NCBI GenBank assembly: GCA_009823395.1
Contig: CM020508.1
Coordinates: 5,044,515 to 5,108,514 of the forward strand
Source of the DNA: Thamnaconus septentrionalis
Lineage: Eukaryota > Chordata > Actinopteri > Tetraodontiformes > Monacanthidae
DNA: 64,000 nt
Direction: 5' to 3'
The translations under genes and the position numbers were made by a program. This document shows positions 24,901-35,005 of this stretch, piece by piece; the first letter of the stretch is position 1, and each line of letters opens with the position of its first letter. The notes below the pieces were generated by a model, which worked only from the letters and a program-made list of their open reading frames with translations, did not search any database and had not been told where the DNA came from.

Positions 24901-27900
24901 AGGACACAGAAATGCTTATCGCCCAAAAATCAATCTTTTTAGTTTGAAAAATGCTGTGAAAGTTTATTTAACATAAAATCAAAACTGTGCCCATTTGACC
25001 ATTTCAGAGGTGAATGCTTAAAAAAAAAAAAAAAAAAACACACACACAAACAACATAAAAACAGAGTGATCCAAACGGGGCCTTCAACGTAGATTGTATT
25101 TTACTAGTGATAACCCCTGACCGTGCACCGATGGACTGGAAACTGCAGGACTCTGATGACACAACCCAGCCCTCGGTGTCCTCCTCCCCAGAGCCTGAGC
25201 ACATGAGCAAAGGATCGGGTTAATTATCCGCCAGCGTGACACAACTCACCTCTGACAAAATCAAATGTTGCCCTGTGACCTATAACACACACGCACACAA
25301 AAAAGAACCCTCTGGTATCTTGTGGTGCCTGGCGTTATCAGCAGGTCCAGGGTGAGTTCAGGTGAGGGCAAATGTGCCGGGGGGTACCTGAGTTGTGCAG
25401 CTTGGAGACGGGGACGATGCGCCCGATGCAGAGCGGTCGGTTTCCGTAGGGGTCGCGCACGGCGTAGATGACGTCCTTGAACATCACCAGCAGGGAGTAC
25501 GAGGTGGGCGTCTCGCTCATCAGGTTCTTTATTCTTCAACAGAGAACACATGACCGGGGACAAGTATTACTGACGAACAGAAAGTGAAAGAGAGAGATAA
25601 GAATTCAAAATCTCACTGCGTCGAGGCTGACCTGGCAACCCAGTCGGGGGCATCCAGCTCCTCCATGGGCGGAGTCAGAGCCAGCAGCTGAATGATGAGC
25701 TCGCTGTCCGAGCTGGTGGAGAGGCCGACGCCGTGGCGCATGACCTGTGCGGCGCATTCAACAAGCTCTTAATAAAACCCCCCCCAACAGATTTAACGAG
25801 TCTCATCGAGCAGCTCCTGCTACCATCACGTGCTAAAAAGACCACACGGCACATTAGCGAGGCCGCGCGGCTGACCTTTTTCCGCAGAGCGTCGGCGTTG
25901 ATCAGTTCGCCGTTGTGCGCCACGGCCACCTTGCCGTGCATGGTGTCCACCACAAAGGGCTGGCAGTTCTGCAGCTCCGAGAGCCCCGTGGTGGAGTAGC
26001 GCGTGTGACATATACCGAGGGCCCCATGACGCAGCTTCTGAAGAGCCTCGGGAGGGAAGGCGATGCTCACTAATCCCATTCCCTGCAGCCAAAACAAAAG
26101 TGAAATGAAAGACCAGCGCGGTGCTAGGATTAAACTGTGTGAAAAATACAGAGACTAGAGGATCTTGAAGGGGGAGTTGTGCTGCTTTGTGATCGTCAAC
26201 CAGCTGATGTTACCTTGTGGGCCGTGTACGTGGGTGGATCGGCTCCATTACATGTGACAATCCCCGCGCTCTCCTGGCCCCTTAGCGGACACAAATGATC
26301 ACCCGTGAATTCGACCAGTCAGAGATTAAAAAAAAAAAAATAGGGACAAAAACCTTTTTTCACCCAACATCTAAAATGCTAAATGAACTGTACATTCTTC
26401 CTGCACCTTTCACAGTTTCCCAAAGTGCTTTATTACTAAACCACTGACTCTGGTCTTCTCTGCAAGACTGAACATGAACACACTTGCTTTCCCCCGGTGT
26501 GAGCCTTTGGGCAAAACAAACAGGTTTGATTCACGAGGAGGCAGCATCGAAAACTGAGAGCAAAGAAAAACAGAAAATAAAAAAAAGATAACAGAGCCGT
26601 CTGTTTCTCCGCTTCTATTGTTCAGGGAGGTGGGGGGGGGATCGCCCTGCTGCAGTTTCAGCCTATTTACCAAGCTGCTTCTCAGATTACACTTGGTCCC
26701 GCCCCCTCAGCACACAGCTTAAGCCAGTGGTGAGGCTGCTTTTCAGCACGGAGGCGTTGCTCTCAGGCTTAACCGCCTGGTTGCCTAGGGAACTGGGCAA
26801 AAGAAAGCGTTTCCAGGTCAGCTCAAACATGGAGGGAAGAGCAGCGAGACAAAGAGGAGGTGATAGGGAGGTGGTGGAGGAGCGGGGCTCGGCGGAGAGG
26901 CAGTGGGGGGAGGACGAGACGCTGGCTCTGCTGTCCGTGTGGGACGAGGTGGGAGCCGAGCACGTAGCCGAGAGCAGAGCCACATTCGAGTTGATCTCTG
27001 AGCGGCTGAGGAGGCTCAGTGTCGTGCGCAGCTGGTGGGAGTGTCAGGCCAAATGCAGGAGCCTGGGACTGAAGCAGAGCAGGAAGCGTGACGCAGCGGC
27101 GGCAGCGGCGGCAGCAGCAACGACGGCAGCAGCAGGAGGCGCCTCAGCGAGCTACAGCCCTGGAGTGGAGGGGGGGCCACAGGACGTCTGGCAGGAAGAG
27201 GCGAGGGAGGAGCCAAGTCACACAGCAATCCACGGCTCCGTCACTGTTCCAGGGCAGGAAGGTAAATAAATGTGGCTCTACAAAACAAAATGCTGATCAC
27301 TTTAAAAGAAATCAAACAAAATAAAATCACAAATTATTTTTTTTGATTTGCAAAACACAAGTTTTTTGCCAACTTCTCCACGCACTTTTAAGCCAAAATT
27401 AATTTTAATTTAGTATATTTTTGTCCGTGTGCAGGCATTAAGAGTCGAATGCACCCGATCCAATCGATCCGACCTCGTCCGTACAGCATGAGCGTGGCCG
27501 AGGAGGGCGGGCGCCACTGGACGGACGACGAGGTGCGAGCGCTGCTGTGCATCTGGGGCGACCGCAAGATACGGCAGCGGCTCAAGAGCACGCTGCGCAA
27601 CAAGTCCATCTTCCAGGAAATGGCCCGCCAGATGCATAGGAAGTACGGGGTGGTGCGCAACTGGAAGCAGTGCCGGACGAAGTACAAGAACCTCAAGTAC
27701 GACTACAAGACGGCCAAGAGCGCTCACGCGGCGGGGGGCGCCGGCGCGGGAGGCCCTGGGAAGTACATGAAGTTCTTTGACGAGGTGGAGACCATCCTAC
27801 TGGACCAGGAGCTGAAGAACGGGATGGCGGAGATAGAGAAGAAGCTGTACGAGGTGGAAATGGGAGGAGGGCAAGTCGTGGTGCAAGCCCCGGCGCTGAT

Positions 27901-30395
27901 GGCGGCCTCGGAGAGCGAGATCGTCATTGAAATTGACGATGGTACGTGTTCATCACGAGCTCGTGCTACCATGGTAACTATCTAGTTGGTCCAAAAATGA
28001 AAGCTACGTTTCCCTCACTTTTTTTTTTCCTTTCATTTTCAGACGACAACAGCGACGATTATGACATGGACGCAGACATGGACGTTAAATGGACAGAAAC
28101 AGGTGAAACTGAAAACGCCAGGTGAAGGTCAGAGAAGGTCAAAAAAATTTTCCTGACAGTTTTTTTTTTTTTTTAATTGCAACTCCAGACGGCGGTTTGG
28201 TCATCGCCGACCCATCCGGCTCGGACCAGTTCCACGTGGTCACCGTGCAAGACACGGGCCGCAACTGGAGCGACGAGGAGGTGCGAGCGCTGGTGGAGGT
28301 CTGGTCGGACGAGCGCGTGTGCAAGCAGCTGGAGAACTCGACCAGGAAGAGGGACATCTTCGTCCAGATCTCCAGCCGGTTGATGCAGCAGGGCATCGAG
28401 CGGGACTGGAAGCAGTGCCACACCAAGTATAAGAACCTCAAGTACCTCTACCGCTCGCTGCAGAAAGGGAAGTACGAGGAAACGGACCCGCGGCGCCTCA
28501 TGAGGTTCTACGACGAGGTGGACGCCATCATGAGTCGGGCCTCGAATCACGACTACAGGCCCAGGCGGACGGAGGGCAACCAGGCGGACCCGGACGAGGA
28601 GGACTGCGAGGAGAGCAACCAGGGGGAGATGAGTTTACCAAAGATGAACACGCCGAGCAGAACAGCCGGGGTGGCGGAGGAAAGATCTCCCAGCTCCTGC
28701 TCCGCTTCCTCTGTGAGCTTAGAGACTCGGCTAAACAACGAGGAGTGGACGCTGCACGCGGTGCAAGAGCGTCGCTCGGACCAGCCGCACAAACTACAGA
28801 GTGAGTCCAAAAAAAAAAAAAAAAAAAATCACTAGCCATTTATGCAGAAAATTAATGCAGGAAAAAATAATTTAATTGTATTTTTTTTAATCAAAAGAGA
28901 ACATTGACAACTAATGAAACAATACAGTCTAGTAATTACATTTGAAATGTTCCTTTGTGTTTCAGTGTTGTCATGAGTTCCCATTCTAATCTTTTTTTAA
29001 TATTGTATCTACTGTTTGCAGGCTCCCCTGAGACCAAGATGAAAAAAGAGGACACCTACACAGTGAACAAGGGACGGAAGCGGAAAGCCTCGGATCAAGG
29101 TCTGAAATTTGTCTCCATCGGTCATCACTTTGCACATCACATGAACTGACTGAAGGCCTCTGTCTTTCATTTCTGACCCAGTCCCGTGATTTGTCATGAT
29201 GGCTGATAATGGATTAGGGTCTCTGTGTCACATGACCAAGATCCACCATACTTTAAGGGTTTTTTTTTTTTGTTTGTTTGTTTTTAATGACTACGTAGTA
29301 ATAATAATTTCACGGTTTACTTTTTTCAGACCTCAACCCTCACGTGGCCGTAAAGAAACTCACCTATGACATGGCTGATAAGGCGATACAGTGCAAAGAG
29401 GAGAACGATCCCATCCCGATAATAAAGATCAATTCTGTTTGTTCAATGGCCTCCCCTGGATCATCCCCGCAAACAGAGGTAAGGCCTACCCACCATCTCA
29501 TGGCCCGGTTTTGCAAAACATTGCACAAATTCACTATTTGGATTGTTTAGGGACCTGGTTTGGGTTTCGGGCCAAATCATCAAATCAAATCGGCAGTGTT
29601 GGGATTCTTCGGTTGTGGGATGTCAGCTCATTTGTGCACCAAATACGCTTAGACAACAAGACTGAATTGCTGAAATATTTGAGGAAGCAATGAACAATTG
29701 ATCATTCATGGAAATAACATCTGACGTTCAACATTGCAATGTTGATCAGATGATAATTCTAACATCTACAGCACAGGGATTCTAAAACATTCAAGTTAAG
29801 AGTTTGAAGTTATTTATTTTTGTTAAAAGTTGATGATTTCTTGTTTCATGTCAACTTAGCTTTAGTGAAAACAACGCTGTACGTGACAGGATTGGGTGTT
29901 TTTTTTTCCTTCAACCGACAAAATTTTTGACATTTAAGAATTAGCAGAAATAAAAACAACCATCGCTTTTGCTCTAGACACACTTGAGCCACGCGTTTAG
30001 CAGCATTCATCACGGACTCGGTGAAAAGTGATGAGAAAACTCAGTAGCTTAAAAGTAAGCAGGGTTACGTTGAAGACGTTTCGCCTCTTTAAAGACCGCT
30101 AGAACAAACCAAGCTCTCCCAACTTCACCCTTCTACTTTAAGATGACCTGGATGACTGAGTGAGAACCTTCACAGACAACCTGCTAGCTTCATCCCGTTG
30201 TTATTATAGTAGCAGCAGCAGCAGCAAACTTTAAGCAGTACACCTTTCCCCTCTCGACGAGCTTTACCTGTGCTGTAGAGCCACGAGTCCCAGGGTGAGT
30301 ATCTGCGCCACCTCCAGCTGAGTGGGCCACTCTCCCGCGGCGACGCAGCCGAAAATGCCGCACTCCTCCCCGATGCCGGACTCCTCGAACTCCAT
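21984..30395 (-). CDS. ppat: PPAT, amidophosphoribosyltransferase
   Basis: Catalyses the committed step of purine synthesis: PRPP plus glutamine to 5-phosphoribosylamine. Exons: 30395-30268, 26280-26214, 26082-25876, 25744-25632, 25533-25388, 25194-25122, 24887-24736, 23721-23594, 23495-23274, 22352-22232, 22153-21984. All phases close; 508 aa (human 517). The N-terminus [12 protein letters not shown] places the nucleophilic Cys at 12, after the cleaved propeptide. The Ntn glutaminase carries [11 protein letters not shown] and [10 protein letters not shown]. The phosphoribosyltransferase half has [13 protein letters not shown], the PRPP loop. Cys residues expected to bind the 4Fe-4S cluster are in [14 protein letters not shown] and [16 protein letters not shown], which ends the protein. 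Intron 1 (about 4 kb) hosts an opposite-strand gene. The gene is head-to-head with PAICS, as in birds and mammals. Confidence 0.96.
22544..22782. mobile_element. Non-autonomous hAT-like element with 8-bp TSD
   Basis: Left end AAGTGTTTCTCAAAGTGG and right end GTTGGAGAACCACTG are the inverted termini typical of hAT elements (CAGTGGTTCTCAAA). Flanks are ATGTAACC (22536-22543) and ATGTGACC (22783-22790), an 8-bp target duplication with one mismatch. The 239-bp body has G-rich sequence at both ends and no coding capacity. It sits in the PPAT intron between exons 9 and 10. Confidence 0.75.
23800..24170 (+). mobile_element. Relic of a non-LTR retrotransposon C-terminus
   Basis: A frame here reads [17 protein letters not shown] followed by a basic stretch and [13 protein letters not shown]. 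This resembles the end of fish LINE reverse transcriptases (elYxxR ... nSFxPxAixLLN). The frame is broken upstream and no poly-A tail is clear. Strand is that of PPAT's opposite. Confidence 0.5.
26829..29550 (+). CDS. Nested gene with three Myb/SANT-like (trihelix type) DNA-binding domains
   Basis: Exons 26829-27261, 27435-27941, 28043-28102, 28189-28800, 29022-29099, 29330-29550, about 636 aa. It lies wholly within PPAT intron 1 on the other strand. Three domains of the Myb_DNA-bind_4 type (as in ZSCAN29) follow each other: one diverged ([16 protein letters not shown], from residue 27), then [14 protein letters not shown] (173) and [14 protein letters not shown] (360). The last two share [10 protein letters not shown] or [10 protein letters not shown] and a closing FFDEVETIL or FYDEVDAIM. 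Acidic linkers and a basic KGRKRKAS patch suggest a nuclear regulator. The ATG at 26829 is the first in frame (aaacATGG). The 3' end is uncertain: a good donor at 29479 (GAG|gtaagg) may splice onward, or the frame runs to the TAG at 29548. Orthologue not recognised. Confidence 0.8.
29949..29954 (+). terminator. Possible polyadenylation signal of the nested gene
   Basis: AATAAA about 400 bp after the candidate stop at 29550, still inside PPAT intron 1. A single short motif in AT-rich sequence. Confidence 0.35.
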
Positions 30396-31196
30396 CTCCT
30401 TCCTCCGCGGTGAAGCAGACGGACCGCAGCGCCTCGAGTGCGAGTAGCTGTCAGCAGCGCGTGGCGCGTGCGTGCGTGCGTACCTGGACGGGACGGACAC
30501 GCTCTCCGGCGCGAGTTGGTAGCGGTGTGGGCAGCACGTGCCGCGCTGATTTGAGGCACCGCGTGGCTCGTTAGAAACAAACAACCTCAGCTGACCGTCC
30601 TTTCAGAGAACCTGGAAAATGGACGGAAAATCAACTTTTAACGAAGGAAAAGGAGAGAGACGGACGCTTGCTGTCGAGTTATCATACAGGACACAACGAA
30701 AATTAACACACCCGAGTTGATAATAGGAAAAACGCGTTGTTCTTTTTCCCGTTCAGACGAACACCTGGTTTTTATTATTTTGTTGATTTATCGATTCTTT
30801 TACGCGCCTAGGCTGCGTGTGCCGCCATCGAATCAGAGCAAGTCAATTCTCTTATCAGCAGAAAAGTTGGCAATGTCGTTATTTTGTTGGACAAAAAGAA
30901 AGGAAACCACCCCTCCAAAAAAGTTTTGCTCCCGTCAAACATTTGATGCGCGAACGGGTCTTCACCAGCTCATGTGACATCGGAATGCGCGGTTCTGATT
31001 GGCTCCCGAGTGGTACCGGAGGACGCGATTGGTTACCAGAGCACGTAAGACAGGCTCCACTTCCCTCTTGTGCAGCCCCGCACGCCTCCCGCAGCCTCTT
31101 CGTCCCGCAACTTAACAAAGTTGTGCAGCTGCAGTTTGACTCGATTCTTGTGCTCTGTCTCTTGTTTAGCACCGCTCGTCGTCCAGAAACGACACC
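30396..31196. promoter_or_regulatory. Bidirectional PPAT / PAICS promoter
   Basis: 801 bp separate the two start codons. Seen: an E-box CACGTG (30535-30540) close to PPAT, and two ATTGG (inverted CCAAT) boxes at 30998-31002 and 31028-31032, 165-200 bp before the PAICS ATG. No TATA box stands out. A shared promoter for these two purine genes is established in birds and mammals; MYC/USF or NF-Y control here is inference. Confidence 0.75.
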
Positions 31197-32915
31197 ATGG
31201 CCTCTTCTCCAGGTACAGCATGCAATATTTTTTTTTTTTAACTTTAATTTTAAGACAACTGCGCATCGTTTAATTCACAGTCGCCAGTCATCACTGCGTT
31301 GTGCCTTTGTTTTGCAGAATTAAAAATCGGCGAGAAGCTGAACGAGGGCAAGACGAAGCAAATCTTCGAACTCACGGACCAACCCGGACTGGTTCTGGTT
31401 CAGTCCAAAGACCAGATCACTGCCGGGAATGCCGTGAGGAAAGACCAGATGGAGGGCAAGGCTGCCATCGCCAACAAAACCACGAGCTGCGTGTTCAGGC
31501 TCCTGCAGGAATCCGGTGAGGGCTTGTGAAAAGTCGTCGCGGGTGTCACCCTGTGATTCATTCTCTGCCTGACGCAACTTTCCCGCATGATTGTGGAGAA
31601 TTGAACGTGCTATTGGGTGACGTCTGAATCTAGAACTATAGGGTGGGGAGATAAAACGTGTCGAAGGTGGAATGACCATTGGTCTGTTGACTCTGTTACC
31701 TCATCGACTCCAAAAGTGCTGCAGTCCATATGTAATGAATCTGATCTTTATTTCATCTCCCCCCCCCCCCTTTTTTTTTTAGTGCGAACTGTGGTTCATT
31801 ATATTCAGTTGATATGTAATATACACGATATGTGCATGCCCAAAGTTGATAAGACAGCCAAATGGCTCCACCCTCAAATAATGACTGACATGGGCATTGA
31901 CGACAGTCCATACTCTGAAATCACTCTCCATCTTTGTTCAATTTAAAACATATTGGCTAAGTGTTTCTCACATGCCACTCATGAGTGTCGGTGAGTGAGC
32001 CAAACTGTCTTGTGACACGAATCGGCAACATTTTCTAATTAAAGCAGAACGTGACCACCCACATCTATCTCATCTACTCTCAATTATTGCAGGATCTAAC
32101 TGTAATCTGTCTGTAATTTAAAAGCCCCACATCGAGATAAAATTCACTTTTAGAAAAACAAAACAAAACAAACTGTCTCTGCTCCTGCTGGTGATTTCCC
32201 AAGAAATATAAATCAAATTAACAGTAGTCCAACCTGAAAATACAGATTTTAAAAATGAGTAGAATTTGAAGCCATCTTGAATGAATGTAAAATAAGAAAA
32301 TCAGACTGCTGGAGGCTGAACTGTTTCAAATTTGAGGCTGCCCCCCCGCCCCCTCTCTCTCTTCTGCACCCACCTTGCAACCAGGCATCAAGACAGCCTT
32401 TGTGAAGCAGCACTCAGACACGGCGTTCATCGCGGCCCATTGCGAGATGATTCCCATCGAGTGGGTGTGCCGAAGGGTGGCAACTGGATCTTTCCTGAAG
32501 AGGAACCCGGGAGTGAAGGAGGGCTACCGCTTCACACCGCTGAAGATGGAGATGTTCTTCAAAGTGAGTCTGATTTCACACTCTCTGTAGCCTCACTCCA
32601 GTTGGGGAAAATGAAAGTGGAAATAAATGGTCCTCTCATTTTTTTTTTTTTTTTAACCCCCCCTAGGATGATGCCAACAACGACCCCCAGTGGTCAGAGG
32701 AGCAGCTGCTGGCAACCAAGTTCTGTCTGGCTGGGCTCAACATTGGCCAGTGCGAGGTTGACATCATGAATCGCAGCACGGTGGCCATCTTTGAGATCCT
32801 AGAGAAGGCCTGGGCCACACAGAACTGCACGCTGGTGGATATGAAGGTATGTGCTGCCCCCTTCTGGTTGAATTGAATGAAACTGCGTTGTTTGTTTGTT
32901 TGTTTGTTTGTTTGT

Positions 32916-32952
<37 letters not shown>

Positions 32953-34080
32953 ACCTCCTGAATCTTCCCTGCTTCCAGATTGAGTTTGGTGTCAATGTGA
33001 AGACCAAAGAGGTGGTGCTGGCTGACGTGATTGACAACGATTCGTGGAGGCTGTGGCCAGCAGGAGATCGAAGCCAACAGAAGGATAAGCAGGTCAGGCC
33101 TTTTCCATTGTATACATTGATTAATGGTTTGTTTTTTCAAAAGTTACATTAAAGTTAATCTACAATGTCCCTGCCTCCACTTTCTAGGTGTACCGAGACC
33201 TTAAAGAAGTCACCCCTGAGGCCATGCAAATGGTGAAGAGGAACTTTGAGTGGGTGTCTGAGAAGGTTCAGGTAAAAGAGACTTTTCTACCACTACATTT
33301 CATCATTAAATCTGGTAAATCATCAGCGAAGGACGACTTCATCATCGTAATAACTAGAACAGGCAGGAATAAGGCTGATGTGTTGTTTTGTCCAGCTGCT
33401 CCTGGAGTCGTCGGCCAGCGGCAGAGTGGTGGTTTTAATGGGCTCCACCTCTGACATGGCTCACTGTGAAAAAATCAAGAAGGCGTGCTCCTCCTACGGC
33501 ATTCCCTGCTTCCTGAGAGTCACCTCGGCACACAAGGGTCCAGACGAGACTCTCCGCATCAAGGGAGAGTATGAAGGTGAGGATTTCTTTGTGATAGCGG
33601 ATCTGTATCCTGCCCCCACCTTTGTATCATAAGACCTATTGTCATTTTCATCTTCTTATTCACCTCAGGTGACGGCGTGCCCACTGTTTTTGTGGCGGTG
33701 GCCGGCAGAAGTAACGGCCTCGGGCCAGTCATGTCCGGAAACACGGCGTATCCCGTCATCAACTGCCCTCCTCTCACCCCAGACTGGGGTGCCCAAGACG
33801 TCTGGTCTTCCCTGCGTATGCCAAGCGGTGAGCTCACCCCCCCCTTCCTGCTATGTATGTTTTTGTTAAGTTTAACATACACGGTTGTGACTGAGCCGCC
33901 TTCCCTCTGGCAGGTCTCGGCTGCTCCACCATCCTCTCCCCTGACGCTGCTGCCCAGTTTGCGGCGCAGATCTTCGGGCTGAACGACCACCTGGTTTGGG
34001 GGAAGCTGAGGGCCTCCATGCTCAACACCTGGACATCTCTCAAACTGGCTGACCAGAAGTTGCAGGCGTGCAGCCTCTAA
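31197..34080 (+). CDS. paics: PAICS, AIR carboxylase and SAICAR synthetase
   Basis: Bifunctional purine enzyme (steps 6 and 7 of the pathway) acting after PPAT in the cytosol. Exons: 31197-31212, 31318-31515, 32385-32563, 32667-32846, 32979-33092, 33188-33271, 33396-33576, 33669-33827, 33914-34080; 1278 nt, 425 aa, the same length as human. The short first exon codes only MASSP plus one base. SAICAR synthetase half: [50 protein letters not shown] and [13 protein letters not shown] carboxylase half: [45 protein letters not shown], ending LQACSL. All junctions GT/AG and in phase. Intron 5' of exon 5 holds a (GTTT)n(ATTT)n tract. Confidence 0.97.
32889..32951. repeat. (GTTT)n(ATTT)n tract in PAICS intron 4
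   Basis: Seven or so TTTG units pass into about nine TTTA units just upstream of the exon 5 acceptor. Confidence 0.9.
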
Positions 34081-35005
34081 AAGATGCTGAGACCTGTCGG
34101 GAGCCCAGTTGTCTCAGCTAGGGTTCTGTTAACAATCAGTGTCTTTGCTTACGATGAAAATCTACTAATGTACTTTTCCAACTCAATCATTCCATTAAAA
34201 AAACAGAAAATAAATCAGTGTTTGCTTGTTTTAATGGTGGCGCTCTTATCTTTCTGTCCACATACTCCTTTTAAAACACATTAAACCAAAGCCTAAACTA
34301 AGAATTTTATTTTCTCTGTAATGACTCTCACTTAAGTTTGTAAGCTAATTTTCTTTTATTGTAATAAACAATTTAACAGTTTCTTAATTAATCATAACAC
34401 TGCCAGGTCTGAACTGAATTGTTTTATTTTATTTCCAGGAAAGTTTCTAAAATGTTTTATATGGTATATAGATCATATTCTGTTTTAAACAGCACAATTC
34501 AAGACACACAAATTCTGAGAAGATCAGAGTTTTTCAATGGAATACTGAGTGAAATGAGGAAAAATATTATCAACATGAAACAAGTACTGTCAAAGAAAAA
34601 CTATCAAAGTACAAAGTTGAAAGAGTTTTCTTTTTTTAGAGTAAAAACACAAAAAATGTTGCTGCTAATAGTTTTGCAAACTTGATGTCTAGAGGAGTGA
34701 TGAGGTCTGAAGGCTCAGTGTGTGTGAAGATTATGTACAGATATACAACTGTAGTCAAAATTATATATTATGAACATCTAAAGGAATGTAAAACTGAAAT
34801 AACAAAGCTCTGCTTGTCAACTCCACAGGGATAAAAGGTCTGTTAAGAAAACGCTGCCTCGTTTTCAATCCAGGCGCACAATTTTACAGCAACTTTACAT
34901 TTTTTTGCAAAGATTTCCTACACCGTTCTATCATCTTTAATTGGGAGTAAGGCCACCATGCAGTTTAAGGACACTGTTTGTTCTGCTTGACCATGGAAGC
35001 GTTGC
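34081..35005. other. Convergent 3' region of PAICS and OSBPL1A
   Basis: 925 bp between the PAICS TAA and the OSBPL1A TGA. PAICS has AATAAA at 34209-34214. Minus-strand AATAAA motifs for OSBPL1A lie near 34354 and 34423. AT-rich with no additional gene. Confidence 0.6.
34209..34214 (+). terminator. PAICS polyadenylation signal
   Basis: AATAAA 129 bp after the stop codon, followed by T-rich sequence. Confidence 0.65.

Noticed and set aside
26687..26983. Minus-strand frame between PPAT exons 1 and 2
   Set aside because: Complement of the nested gene's first exon. PPAT exon 1 joins 26280-26214 directly, in phase and with the human exon structure.
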